This document shows, piece after piece, positions 35,389 through 43,369 of a stretch of DNA of 57,445 nt. The stretch lies in contig NZ_NIUB01000031.1 of the NCBI RefSeq assembly GCF_002197815.1, forward strand, positions 1-57,445, in the 5' to 3' direction. Source of the DNA: Pseudomonas oleovorans subsp. oleovorans. Lineage in GTDB: Bacteria > Pseudomonadota > Gammaproteobacteria > Pseudomonadales > Pseudomonadaceae. The first letter of the stretch is position 1. Every line of letters starts with the position of its first letter. The position numbers and the translations under genes are program-made. The notes under the pieces are model-generated. The model saw only the letters and a list, made by a program, of their open reading frames with translations, made no database searches and had not been told where the DNA came from.

Positions 35389-37119
35389 TCAGCCCTCCAG
35401 CCTGGCCAGCGCCGCCCCCGCATTCAGATAGGCGCCAGCCTGTTCACGAATACGCAAGGTGCCATCCGCTGGCGCGGTGACTTGGGTTTCCATCTTCATG
35501 GCTTCCATGACCGCGATCACTTCGCCGGCTTTCACCTGAGCGCCGTCCTCGGCCAGCCAGGCGTGCAAGTTGCCGGAGATCGGCGCGCTGATCAGGCCTT
35601 CTTCGGCGACAGGCGCAGCGGCCTGTGGTGCCGTCTGGGCGCTGCCGCCCAACGGCGCCAGGCCTTGCAGCAGGGCGCTGGGTAGGCCCAGTTCATGGCG
35701 CTTGCCGTCGATCTCGATAAAGGTGCGCAGCACCGTATCGCCAGCAGCCGGCAAGGTGCGCGGTGCCAGGGTGATCTGCTCGGCGAAGTCGGTCTCGATC
35801 CAGCGCGTGTGCACGGCGAAGTGCCCACCGGTGAAATCGTCGTGATCCATCACCGCGCGGTGGAAGGGCAGCACCGAGGCGATACCCTCGATCTGGAGCT
35901 CGGCCAGGGCGCGGCGCGCGCGGGCGATGGCCTGTTCGCGGGTGGCGCCGGTGACGATCAGCTTGGCCATCATCGAGTCGAAGGTGCCAGGCACCATCGA
36001 GCCGCTTTCCACGCCGCTGTCCAGGCGCACACCGGGGCCGCTCGGGGCGCGGAATTCGCTGATCTTGCCGGGGGTGGGCAGAAAGCCCTTGCCGGCGTCT
36101 TCGGCGTTGATACGAAACTCGAAGCTGTGGCCGCGTGGCGTCGGTGTTTCACTGAACGACAGCGGCAGGCCGTCGGCAATGCGCAATTGCTCGATGACCA
36201 GATCGACGCCGGCGGTTTCCTCGGTGACCGGGTGTTCGACCTGCAGGCGGGTGTTCACCTCCAGGAATGACAGTGTGCCATCAGCGCTGAGCAGGTATTC
36301 CACGGTGCCGGCGCCGACATAGCCGGCCTTCGCACAGATGGCGTGGGCGGACTGGTGAATGCGCTGGCGCTGCTCATCGGTGATGAAAGGCGCCGGGGCT
36401 TCTTCCACCAGCTTCTGGTTGCGGCGTTGCAGCGAGCAGTCGCGGGTGCCGACCACCACCACGTTGCCGTGGCTATCGGCGATCACCTGGGCTTCGATAT
36501 GCCGTGGGCGGTCGAGGAACTGCTCGACGAAGCATTCGCCGCGCCCGAAGGCGGCTTCGGCTTCACGAACCGCCGAGGCATACAGTTCGGCCACTTCGTC
36601 CATGCGCCAGGCGACCTTCATGCCGCGTCCGCCGCCGCCGAATGCGGCCTTGATGGCGATCGGCAGGCCATGCTGTTCGGCGAAGGCCAGCACCTCGGCG
36701 GCGCTCTGCACCGGGCCGGGCGTGCCGGCCACCAGGGGCGCGCCGACCTGCTGGGCGAGCTTGCGAGCTTCGACCTTGTCGCCGAGCACATCGATGGTTT
36801 CCGGGTTCGGGCCGATCCAGATCAGCCCTGCGCCTTGTACGGCGCGGGCGAAGTCGGCACGCTCGGAGAGAAAGCCGTAGCCGGGGTGCACAGCATCGGC
36901 ACCGGCGCGCTTGGCGATGGCCAGCAGCTTGTCGATGTTCAGGTAGGTGTCGGCCGGGCGCTCGCCGTCCAGCCCATAGGCTTCGTCGGCCTGGCGCACA
37001 TGCAGGGCGTCGATATCGGCATTGGCGTACACGGCCACGGAGGCTACACCGTAATCACGGCAGGCGCGGGCGATACGCACGGCGATTTCACCACGGTTGG
37101 CGATCAGGACTTTTTTCAT
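35389..37119 (-). CDS. Biotin carboxylase with C-terminal biotinyl domain
   Basis: A 576-residue alpha subunit of a biotin-dependent carboxylase. Biotin carboxylase N-domain (KKVLIANRGEIAVRIARAC), ATP-grasp with AFGGGGRGMKV and FVEQFLDRPRHIEAQV, EVNTRLQVEHPVTEE, BC C-domain to about 445, a linker, then a biotinyl domain with EAMKMET and biotin-Lys542. It is shorter than propionyl or methylcrotonyl alpha subunits (about 650-670), lacking most of the BT domain. No AccD/PccB-type carboxyltransferase is near; instead its start overlaps the stop of the pxpBC-like gene (ATGA), whose halves resemble the carboxyltransferase of urea carboxylase. Confidence 0.9.
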   Translation of the reverse strand: MKKVLIANRGEIAVRIARACRDYGVASVAVYANADIDALHVRQADEAYGLDGERPADTYLNIDKLLAIAKRAGADAVHPGYGFLSERADFARAVQGAGLIWIGPNPETIDVLGDKVEARKLAQQVGAPLVAGTPGPVQSAAEVLAFAEQHGLPIAIKAAFGGGGRGMKVAWRMDEVAELYASAVREAEAAFGRGECFVEQFLDRPRHIEAQVIADSHGNVVVVGTRDCSLQRRNQKLVEEAPAPFITDEQRQRIHQSAHAICAKAGYVGAGTVEYLLSADGTLSFLEVNTRLQVEHPVTEETAGVDLVIEQLRIADGLPLSFSETPTPRGHSFEFRINAEDAGKGFLPTPGKISEFRAPSGPGVRLDSGVESGSMVPGTFDSMMAKLIVTGATREQAIARARRALAELQIEGIASVLPFHRAVMDHDDFTGGHFAVHTRWIETDFAEQITLAPRTLPAAGDTVLRTFIEIDGKRHELGLPSALLQGLAPLGGSAQTAPQAAAPVAEEGLISAPISGNLHAWLAEDGAQVKAGEVIAVMEAMKMETQVTAPADGTLRIREQAGAYLNAGAALARLEG

Positions 37120-38729
37120 GGTTGGTTCTTCGCATCGGCAGTGAGATGGGAGGCGTCGGGCTCGAGTTCGGCGAACGCCTCGATCGGGTTGAAGCGGATC
37201 TGCGCGTTGATCGGGATTTGCCCGGCCAGATCCAAGTGGTGGCTGGCCACGGCGGCAATCACCGGGTAGCCGCCGGTCAGCGGGTGGTCGGCGAGAAACA
37301 GCACCGGCTGGCCGCTCGCGGGCACCTGTATGGCGCCCAGTGAAGTGCCTTCGCTGGGCAGTTCGTCATGCTTACAGCGCTCCAGCGGCACCTCGCCTTC
37401 CAGGCGAATGCCGACCCGGTTGGATTGCGGGGTGACGCGCCACAGCTGGCTGCTCAGGCGTTCGATGGCCGCCGGGGTGAACCAGTCGCTGCGCGGCCCC
37501 ATCACCACATCCAGAGTGATGATGTCCTTGGCGGTGGGCAGCTCGAAAGCCGGGCCTTCACTCGTCGATACGCTGCAACCGGCGCTGATTGCCTCGAAAC
37601 CCAGCCGGTCTCCAGCTTTCAGCGGCGGCGGGCCGACCTGGGCCAGGCTGTCGTAGGACAGGCTGCCCAGCACCGGCGCCACGGCAAAGCCGCCGCGAAT
37701 CGCCAGGTAACTGCGCAGCCCGGCCTGGGGCGCGCCGAGGCTGACGCGGTCGCCGTCGTCCAGTTCGATGGGCTGGTAATTACCGGGCTGCCATTGCAGG
37801 CCGCTGGCAGTGGTGACGGTGATGGGCGTTTGCGCGCCGGTAATGGCGATGAGCGTGCGACCGTGGCAGAGGAAGCTCAGACCGCCGAGCACCACTTCCA
37901 GGCAGGCGCAGGCCGAGTCATTGCCCACTGTGCGATTGGCCGCGCGTAGGGCACCGCGATCCAGGGCGCCGGACATCGACACGCCCTGGTCGGTATGACC
38001 TGCGCGGCCAAGATCCTGCAGCACCGTTTGCAGGCCGGGGCTGAGAATTTCAAGATGGGCACCGGCCGGCGGCTTGCTGGCTGTCGTTTGTTTATGGGCG
38101 GGCAGACCACCTGCCGGCAGCGGGCCGGCATCCACAAAACGCACCTTGTAGCCAGGGCGCAGCAGAGCCGGCTCGTCGCGCTGCAAATCCCACATCTGCA
38201 ACGGTGTGACGCCGATGATCTGCCAGCCACCGGGGGTGGCCTTGGGATACACGCCGCTGAAGTTGCCCGCGAGGGCCACGGCGCCGGCTGGAATGCGCGT
38301 GCGCGGCGTCTGCCGGCGCGGCACCTGGAAGTCGGCGCCGCCGGTCAGGTAGCCGAAGCCGGGGGCGAAGCCGCAGAAGGCCACTTCGTAATCGGCGCTG
38401 GTGTGGCGGCGTACCACTTCCTCACGGCTGATGCCCAGCAAGCTGGCCACTTCGTCGAGGTCTTCGCCGTTGTAATGCACGGGAATTTCAACGCGGCGGC
38501 TCTCGCGGGTGCTGCGCTGGCTCAGGTCGCGGCGGGCGATGTCATCGATCAACGCCTGGCGGTCGATAGCGCTGGGCCGGTACTGGATCAGCAGCGTCCG
38601 CGCCGCCGGGACGACTTCCTCGACCCCGGCGATAGGCTCGGCCTGCAGCGCGTCGAACAGCGCCAGGGTTTCGTCGAGATCCTGCAGTTCGACGAGCAGC
38701 GTATCGAGGTTGGCTGGGAGAAAACGCAC
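37116..38729 (-). CDS. Fused 5-oxoprolinase subunits B and C (KipI-KipA type)
   Basis: A 537-residue fusion: PxpB/KipI domain (about 1-205; CGFAPGFGYLTGG, RIPAGAVALAG, YPKATPGGWQIIG) joined by a Pro/Ala linker to a PxpC/KipA domain (about 225-515; SPGLQTVLQDLGRAGHTDQGV, AITGAQTPI, DHPLTGGYPVIA). PxpABC is the ATP-dependent 5-oxoprolinase of many bacteria. The same two domains also make up the carboxyltransferase part of urea carboxylase. Adjacent to DUF1445 and pxpA upstream and biotin carboxylase downstream, all on one strand with short or no gaps. Confidence 0.92.
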   Translation of the reverse strand: MRFLPANLDTLLVELQDLDETLALFDALQAEPIAGVEEVVPAARTLLIQYRPSAIDRQALIDDIARRDLSQRSTRESRRVEIPVHYNGEDLDEVASLLGISREEVVRRHTSADYEVAFCGFAPGFGYLTGGADFQVPRRQTPRTRIPAGAVALAGNFSGVYPKATPGGWQIIGVTPLQMWDLQRDEPALLRPGYKVRFVDAGPLPAGGLPAHKQTTASKPPAGAHLEILSPGLQTVLQDLGRAGHTDQGVSMSGALDRGALRAANRTVGNDSACACLEVVLGGLSFLCHGRTLIAITGAQTPITVTTASGLQWQPGNYQPIELDDGDRVSLGAPQAGLRSYLAIRGGFAVAPVLGSLSYDSLAQVGPPPLKAGDRLGFEAISAGCSVSTSEGPAFELPTAKDIITLDVVMGPRSDWFTPAAIERLSSQLWRVTPQSNRVGIRLEGEVPLERCKHDELPSEGTSLGAIQVPASGQPVLFLADHPLTGGYPVIAAVASHHLDLAGQIPINAQIRFNPIEAFAELEPDASHLTADAKNQP

Positions 38730-38738
38730 GGGCTTGTC

Positions 38739-39545
38739 CTATACGTGGTACGTGCTGTCAGGCACGTCAGTGATGAACATATGGCCCGGCGAATGGGTGA
38801 TCGCGAAAGGCACGCCGGAGGCCATGACCGCCGCCTGGGGCGTCACGCCGCAGGCCCAGAACACCGGCACTTCGCCGGGCTCGATGCGCACCGCATCGCC
38901 GAAATCCGGCGCCTGCAGGTCTTTGATGCCGAGCCGATCCGGCTCGCCGATATGCACCGGTGCGCCGTGCACCGAAGGATAACGCCCGGAAATGCCGGCC
39001 GCCTCGGCCACGCGATCCGCCGGGATCGGCCGCATCGACACGACCATCTCGCCATGCAGGCGACCCGCCGGACGGCAGGCACGGTTGGTACGGTACATCG
39101 GTACGTTGCAGCCATCTGCTATGTGCCGCACCTCGATGCCGGCCTCCTGCAGGCCGGTCTCGAAGGTGAAGCTGCAGCCAATCAGGAAGGTCACCATGTC
39201 GGCGTGTTCCGCCCAGGCGGCGGTAGCGTCGCTGACTTCCTCGGCCAGCTTGCCATCGCGCCAGATGCGGTACAGCGGCAGGTCGGTGCGCAGGTCGGCG
39301 CCTTCTGCCAGTACCGTGTGCGGGCTGCCGGCGTCGGTCACGTCGAGTACCGGGCAGGCCTTGGGGTTGCGCTGGGCGTAGAGCAGAAAGTCATAGGCCC
39401 AGTCGCGGGGCAGGGCGATCAGGTTGGCCTGGGTCATGCCCGGTGCCACGCCGGCAGAGGGAGTGACCAGGCCGTTGCGGTAGCGGATACGGGCTTCGCG
39501 CGCGGCGGCGATGGCGGCTTGCTGCGCTCGTTGGATGGCATTCAT
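38739..39545 (-). CDS. DUF1445 / putative hydro-lyase (YcsI, D-glutamate cyclase family)
   Basis: A 268-residue DUF1445 protein, the family of Bacillus YcsI and of mitochondrial D-glutamate cyclase, which makes 5-oxo-D-proline. Conserved segments: RNGLVTPSAGVAPGMTQANL, FLIGCSFTFETGLQEAG, MYRTNRACRPAGRLHG and FWACGVTPQAAVMASG. Overlaps the pxpA stop by 4 bases and lies 9 bases before pxpBC, matching the Bacillus ycsF-ycsG-ycsI-kipI-kipA content. A role in 5-oxoproline or D-glutamate turnover is likely but the bacterial activity is unproven here. Confidence 0.88.
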   Translation of the reverse strand: MNAIQRAQQAAIAAAREARIRYRNGLVTPSAGVAPGMTQANLIALPRDWAYDFLLYAQRNPKACPVLDVTDAGSPHTVLAEGADLRTDLPLYRIWRDGKLAEEVSDATAAWAEHADMVTFLIGCSFTFETGLQEAGIEVRHIADGCNVPMYRTNRACRPAGRLHGEMVVSMRPIPADRVAEAAGISGRYPSVHGAPVHIGEPDRLGIKDLQAPDFGDAVRIEPGEVPVFWACGVTPQAAVMASGVPFAITHSPGHMFITDVPDSTYHV

Positions 39546-40312
39546 TGGGCGGCTCCGGCGAAGGATTGCAGGGATACGCCGGATTGCTCCAGCAACTGGC
39601 GCACCTCGCGGGCCATCTGGATGGCACCGGGGCTGTCGCCGTGCACGCAGATCGAGTCGGCGTCGATATGGGTGGTGCTGCCGTCGATGGCTTCCACCGT
39701 GCCGGTCTGCACCAAGCGCAGCATGCGCTGGGCCACCTGCTCGGCGTCATGCAGCACGGCACCGGGTTCGCGGCGCGAGACCAGGGTGCCCTGCGGCGTG
39801 TAGGCACGGTCGGCGAAGGCCTCGGCGATGCAGGTCAGGCCTTCGCCACGGGCCAGCTCGACCAGCGGCGAGCCAGCCAGGGCGACCAGCACCAGGCGTG
39901 CATCGACGGCGCGGATCGCCTCGATCACCGCCAGAGCCTGGCGCGTGTCGTGGGCGATGGTGTTGTACAGCGCGCCATGGGGCTTCACGTAGCGCACCGA
40001 TGTACCGGCGGCAGTGGCCAGGGCCTGCAGGGCGCCGATCTGGTAGATCACGTCGGCAGTCAGATCAAAGCTGGCGATATCCATGTTGCGGCGGCCGAAG
40101 CCGACCAGGTCCGGGTAGGCGACATGGGCGCCAATGGTCACGCCCTTGGCCGCTGCGGCCCTGAGGGTACGCAGGATGCCGGCCGGGTCGCCGGCGTGGA
40201 AACCACAGGCGACGTTGGCGCTGGTGACGATGTCGAGCATTGCGGCATCGTCGCCCATGCACCACTGGCCGAAGCTCTCGCCCAGGTCGCTGTTGAGGTC
40301 GATGGTTGGCAT
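39542..40312 (-). CDS. pxpA: 5-oxoprolinase subunit A (LamB/YcsF family)
   Basis: A 256-residue LamB/YcsF protein: IDLNSDLGESFGQW at the N-terminus, ANVACGFHAGDP near residue 33, GAHVAYPDLVGFGRR and VKPHGALYN near residue 110, ending with the SICVHGDSPGA motif near 220. With PxpB and PxpC it forms ATP-dependent 5-oxoprolinase, opening 5-oxoproline to glutamate. Starts 16 bases after the transporter gene and overlaps the DUF1445 gene. Confidence 0.95.
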   Translation of the reverse strand: MPTIDLNSDLGESFGQWCMGDDAAMLDIVTSANVACGFHAGDPAGILRTLRAAAAKGVTIGAHVAYPDLVGFGRRNMDIASFDLTADVIYQIGALQALATAAGTSVRYVKPHGALYNTIAHDTRQALAVIEAIRAVDARLVLVALAGSPLVELARGEGLTCIAEAFADRAYTPQGTLVSRREPGAVLHDAEQVAQRMLRLVQTGTVEAIDGSTTHIDADSICVHGDSPGAIQMAREVRQLLEQSGVSLQSFAGAAQ

Positions 40313-40328
40313 GTTGGGTCTCCTGGAG

Positions 40329-41564
40329 TCAGGCCACGTTGAGGAAGGCGAAAATCGGGCCGACCGATTTGACCGCCATGTACCAGGTCAGGATGCAGGT
40401 AACGGCACCCAGGGTCAGCAGCCAGCGTGGATAGTGGTAGCCGCCCATCAGGTCGGATCGACGCCAGCCGACGTAGACGAAGATGCTCAGGCCAATCGGC
40501 AGAATCAGGCCGTTGAAGCCGCCAGCGAACACCAGCAGAGCGGCTGGCGCAGTGCCCAGCATGAGATAAGCGCTCAGCGACAGAGCAATGAACAACACCG
40601 TAGCGCGGTTACGCCCACGTTCGCTGATGCCAGGCATGAAGGCGGTGATGAAGGACATTGAGGTATAGGCCGCGCCGATCACGCTGGTGATGGCCGCAGC
40701 CCAGAGCACCAGGCCGAAAGCGCGCAGGCCGAGTTGGCCCGCCGCCGCCTGGAAGGCTTGTGCCGCCGGGTTGGCGCCCTGGCCTGAGGTGTCAATCACC
40801 ACGCCGCTGGCAGCTACGCCGAGAATCGCCAGGAACAGGATGTAGCGCATTACGCCGGTGACCGCGATACCGCTCAGCGCTGCCTTGGTAACTTCCTTCA
40901 CATGCTCCTCGCCGACCAGGCCGCGATCCAGCAGGCGGTGTGCGCCGGCGTAGGTGATATAGCCGCCCACAGTGCCGCCGACGATGGTGGTGATGGTGGC
41001 GAAGTTGATCGTGTCCGGCCACACAGTTTGGCGCAACGCTTCGCCCAGGGGCGGATTGGAGGCGATGGCGACGAACAGGGTGAGCAGGATCATCAGCAGG
41101 CCCAGCACCACGATCAGACGGTCAACTGCGATGCCTGCGCGCTTGGACAGGAAGATACCGATGGCGACGAGCGCACTGAGGCCGCCGCCCCATTTCGGAT
41201 CCAGCCCCATCAGCGCATTCAGGCCCAGGCCGGCACCAGCGATGTTGCCGACGTTGAACACCAGCCCGCCGAAGATCACCAGCACCGCCAGCACATAGCC
41301 GCTACCGGGAATTGCCGCGTTGGCCAGGTCCGAGGCGCGCATGCGGGTCAGGGTGACGATACGCCAGACGTTCAGCTGGACAACGAAGTCGATGAGGATC
41401 GAAGCAAGGATGCCGAAGGCAAAGGCGGCGCCCATGGTTGCTGTGAAGGTGGCGGTCTGGGTGATGAAGCCTGGGCCAATGGCCGAAGTGGCCATGAGGA
41501 AAATGGCCGCGATCAATGATGAGCGGCGTGAGCGGGCGAAGTCAGCGGTGGTCTGGGCTTGCAT
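40329..41564 (-). CDS. NRAMP-fold transporter of the YcsG type, without metal motifs
   Basis: A 411-residue membrane protein of about 11 helices in the NRAMP superfamily (first helix region AIGPGFITQTATFTATMG). Start at 41564 has CAGGAGCGCCCC ahead; the ATG 12 codons upstream has no ribosome site. Canonical metal carriers need DPGN in helix 1 and MPH in helix 6; at these places I read TATFTAT and GGYITYAGAH, so both are missing. In Bacillus the related ycsG sits with ycsF-kipIA. I infer an organic or other substrate used by the cluster, perhaps 5-oxoproline, rather than Mn2+ or Fe2+. Confidence 0.85.
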   Translation of the reverse strand: MQAQTTADFARSRRSSLIAAIFLMATSAIGPGFITQTATFTATMGAAFAFGILASILIDFVVQLNVWRIVTLTRMRASDLANAAIPGSGYVLAVLVIFGGLVFNVGNIAGAGLGLNALMGLDPKWGGGLSALVAIGIFLSKRAGIAVDRLIVVLGLLMILLTLFVAIASNPPLGEALRQTVWPDTINFATITTIVGGTVGGYITYAGAHRLLDRGLVGEEHVKEVTKAALSGIAVTGVMRYILFLAILGVAASGVVIDTSGQGANPAAQAFQAAAGQLGLRAFGLVLWAAAITSVIGAAYTSMSFITAFMPGISERGRNRATVLFIALSLSAYLMLGTAPAALLVFAGGFNGLILPIGLSIFVYVGWRRSDLMGGYHYPRWLLTLGAVTCILTWYMAVKSVGPIFAFLNVA

Positions 41565-41663
41565 GGGGCGCTCCTGGATGGGGGAGGATCTGTTGTCCAT
41601 GACAAGGCAATCACTGTGCCAAGACCCTTCGAGTCGGGCTGTATTGTTGGTTAATGCTGAGCA

Positions 41664-41678
41664 TATTGTTCAACAATA
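41664..41678. promoter_or_regulatory. 15-base perfect palindrome, candidate GntR operator
   Basis: TATTGTTCAACAATA in the AT-rich 275-base gap between the divergent transporter and GntR genes, with a half-site copy TATTGTT at 41642. The size, symmetry and place suit a GntR/FCD regulator controlling the pxp cluster and itself. Confidence 0.5.
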
Positions 41679-41839
41679 AATATTTTATGGTTCATCAATA
41701 TGCACTGTTTTGTTACCTAATTACCCGATTGTGTTCCATTGCTGTGCAACTGGTGACACCCGGCAGCGCTTGCTTCGGGGGGCGGACTCATGGAGCATCT
41801 GCGAGCCCGGCAGCCCCACCAAGCACAATGGATGGAACG

Positions 41840-42502
41840 ATGAGCAAAGACATGCCCGACAACCCGCGCACTCTTGGCGAAACAGTGACGGCCGAAATCC
41901 GCCGCAAGCTGGTCGATGGTGAGCTGGTGCCTGGTCAGCGCCTGTCAGAGGCTGCGCTGAGTGAAAGCCTGGATATTTCTCGCAATACCCTGCGCGAAGC
42001 TTTCCGTGTGCTGACCCAGGAAGGTCTGCTCAAGCACGAGCCCAATCGTGGAGTGTTCGTCGCCATACCGGATATGGCCTCGATCATCGATATATACCGA
42101 GTGCGCCGGTTCATCGAATGTCAGGCACTGGCTCAGGCCTACCCCAAACATCCCGCCGTGCAGCGCATGGCACAGGCCGTGGCCGCAGCCGAACGTTGCC
42201 GTGAGGCGCAGGACTGGAGCGGCGCGGGGACCGCCAACATGGCGTTTCACGCCGCCATCGTCGAACTGGCCGACAGTGAGCGCCTCAATACCTTCTATGC
42301 CCATCTGTCCGCCGAGCTGCGCCTGGCCTTCGGTCTGCTCAACGATGCCGAGCTCCTTCATTCGCCCTACATCGACATGAATGCGGCAATTCTCCAGCGC
42401 CTCGAAGCCGGTCAGGTTCAGGAGGCTGCGCAGGCGCTTGATGCCTACCTGGTGCAGTCCGAACGCACCGTGCTGGCTGCTTATGCGCGTCGCGTACGTT
42501 GA
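41840..42502 (+). CDS. GntR-family transcriptional regulator (FCD subfamily)
   Basis: A 220-residue regulator: winged helix (TVTAEIRRKLVDGELVPGQRLSEAALSESLDISRNTLREAFRVL; written here only as landmarks LVDGELVPGQRLSEAAL and RNTLREAFRVL) and a C-terminal FCD-type ligand domain (DIYRVRRFIECQAL, with the conserved His in MAFHAAIVELA). I start at MSKDMPDNP (41840) with GGA in ATGGAACG; an ATG four codons upstream also works. Divergent from the NRAMP-fold transporter gene, so it is probably the local regulator of the pxp cluster, possibly responding to a carboxylate such as 5-oxoproline. Confidence 0.88.
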   Translation: MSKDMPDNPRTLGETVTAEIRRKLVDGELVPGQRLSEAALSESLDISRNTLREAFRVLTQEGLLKHEPNRGVFVAIPDMASIIDIYRVRRFIECQALAQAYPKHPAVQRMAQAVAAAERCREAQDWSGAGTANMAFHAAIVELADSERLNTFYAHLSAELRLAFGLLNDAELLHSPYIDMNAAILQRLEAGQVQEAAQALDAYLVQSERTVLAAYARRVR

Positions 42503-42516
42503 ACCGCCGTTCACGG

Positions 42517-42545
42517 TTGCGCCTGGCCATGAGCTGGGCTACTGT
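42517..42545 (+). promoter_or_regulatory. Candidate trpGDC leader promoter
   Basis: TTGCGC, 17 bases, TACTGT, 51 bases before the trpG leader start. Same architecture as the trpE candidate at 33484. It begins 15 bases after the GntR gene stop. Confidence 0.45.
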
Positions 42546-42596
42546 GCGGCAATCGTGAAGCGAGATACCCCTGTGACCTTCAGCAGCACCCTTCTG

Positions 42597-42641
42597 ATGC
42601 GTCTCCTCAAGGCCCTGGCCCGTTGGCGCTGGCGCGCCTGA
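42597..42641 (+). CDS. trpGDC leader peptide (attenuator)
   Basis: MRLLKALARWRWRA: 14 codons with two Trp codons before the stop. From the Leu6 codon onward the DNA is almost identical to the trpE leader (GGCYCTGGCCCGTTGGCGCTG...). A following stem CCGGC-ccg-GCCGG (42653-42665) with TTCGTTATCGTT is a candidate attenuator terminator. It lies 131 bases before trpG. Confidence 0.87.
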   Translation: MRLLKALARWRWRA

Positions 42642-42652
42642 CCTTTCCCTTG

Positions 42653-42677
42653 CCGGCCCGGCCGGTTCGTTATCGTT
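42653..42677 (+). terminator. Candidate trpGDC attenuator terminator
   Basis: CCGGC-CCG-GCCGG then TTCGTTATCGTT, 11 bases after the leader stop. The stem is short but all G-C; the T-run is interrupted. Position relative to the Trp codons fits transcription attenuation. Confidence 0.5.
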
Positions 42678-42772
42678 CGCTCCCGTTGTTTCCCCTGTCG
42701 TCGAGCCGTGCTCGGGCGTGAAACCTGTTCTTCGGGGCTACCAAGGCAGTACATCAAGAGGCAATGCATACC

Positions 42773-43369
42773 ATGCTGCTGATGATCGACAACTACGATT
42801 CCTTTACCTACAACGTCGTGCAGTACCTGGGTGAGCTGGGCGCTGATGTGCACGTGATTCGCAACGATGAATTGACCGTCGCTGAGATCGAAGCGCTCAA
42901 GCCCGAGCGCATCGTCGTCTCCCCCGGCCCCTGTACGCCGACCGAAGCGGGGGTGTCCATCGAGGCCATCCTGCATTTCGCCGGCAAGCTGCCGATCCTC
43001 GGCGTCTGCCTGGGCCATCAGAGCATCGGCCAGGCCTATGGCGGCGACGTGGTGCGCGCGCGCCAGGTGATGCATGGCAAGACCAGCCCGGTGTTCCATG
43101 AGAACAAAGGCGTGTTCGCCGGTCTGAACAACCCACTCACCGTGACCCGCTATCATTCCCTGGTGGTCAAGCGCGAAACCCTGCCGGATTGTCTGGAAAT
43201 CACCGCCTGGGCCCAGCATGAAGATGGCTCGGTCGACGAGATCATGGGCCTGCGCCACAAGACCCTGAACATCGAGGGCGTGCAGTTCCACCCCGAGTCC
43301 ATCCTCACCGAGCAGGGTCACGAACTGTTCGCCAACTTCCTCAAGCAGACCGGAGGCGTGCGCGCATGA
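42773..43369 (+). CDS. trpG: Anthranilate synthase component II (glutamine amidotransferase)
   Basis: Supplies ammonia from glutamine to TrpE. 198 residues from MLLMIDNYDSFTYN, the Pseudomonas start; an ATG three codons upstream is too close to the AAGAGG site. Class I amidotransferase triad: Cys79 in GVCLGHQ, and His and Glu in FHPES. Its stop overlaps trpD (ATGA at 43366). Confidence 0.98.
   Translation: MLLMIDNYDSFTYNVVQYLGELGADVHVIRNDELTVAEIEALKPERIVVSPGPCTPTEAGVSIEAILHFAGKLPILGVCLGHQSIGQAYGGDVVRARQVMHGKTSPVFHENKGVFAGLNNPLTVTRYHSLVVKRETLPDCLEITAWAQHEDGSVDEIMGLRHKTLNIEGVQFHPESILTEQGHELFANFLKQTGGVRA

Noticed and set aside
37995..39803. 602-codon plus-strand open frame
   Set aside because: Antisense to pxpBC, DUF1445 and pxpA with no recognisable motif.
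40329..41564. Mn2+ transporter MntH
   Set aside because: Same fold, but both metal-binding motifs are missing.
41654..41839. 62-codon N-terminal extension of the GntR regulator
   Set aside because: AT-rich, includes the palindromic operator candidate, and reads like non-coding sequence before the winged helix.
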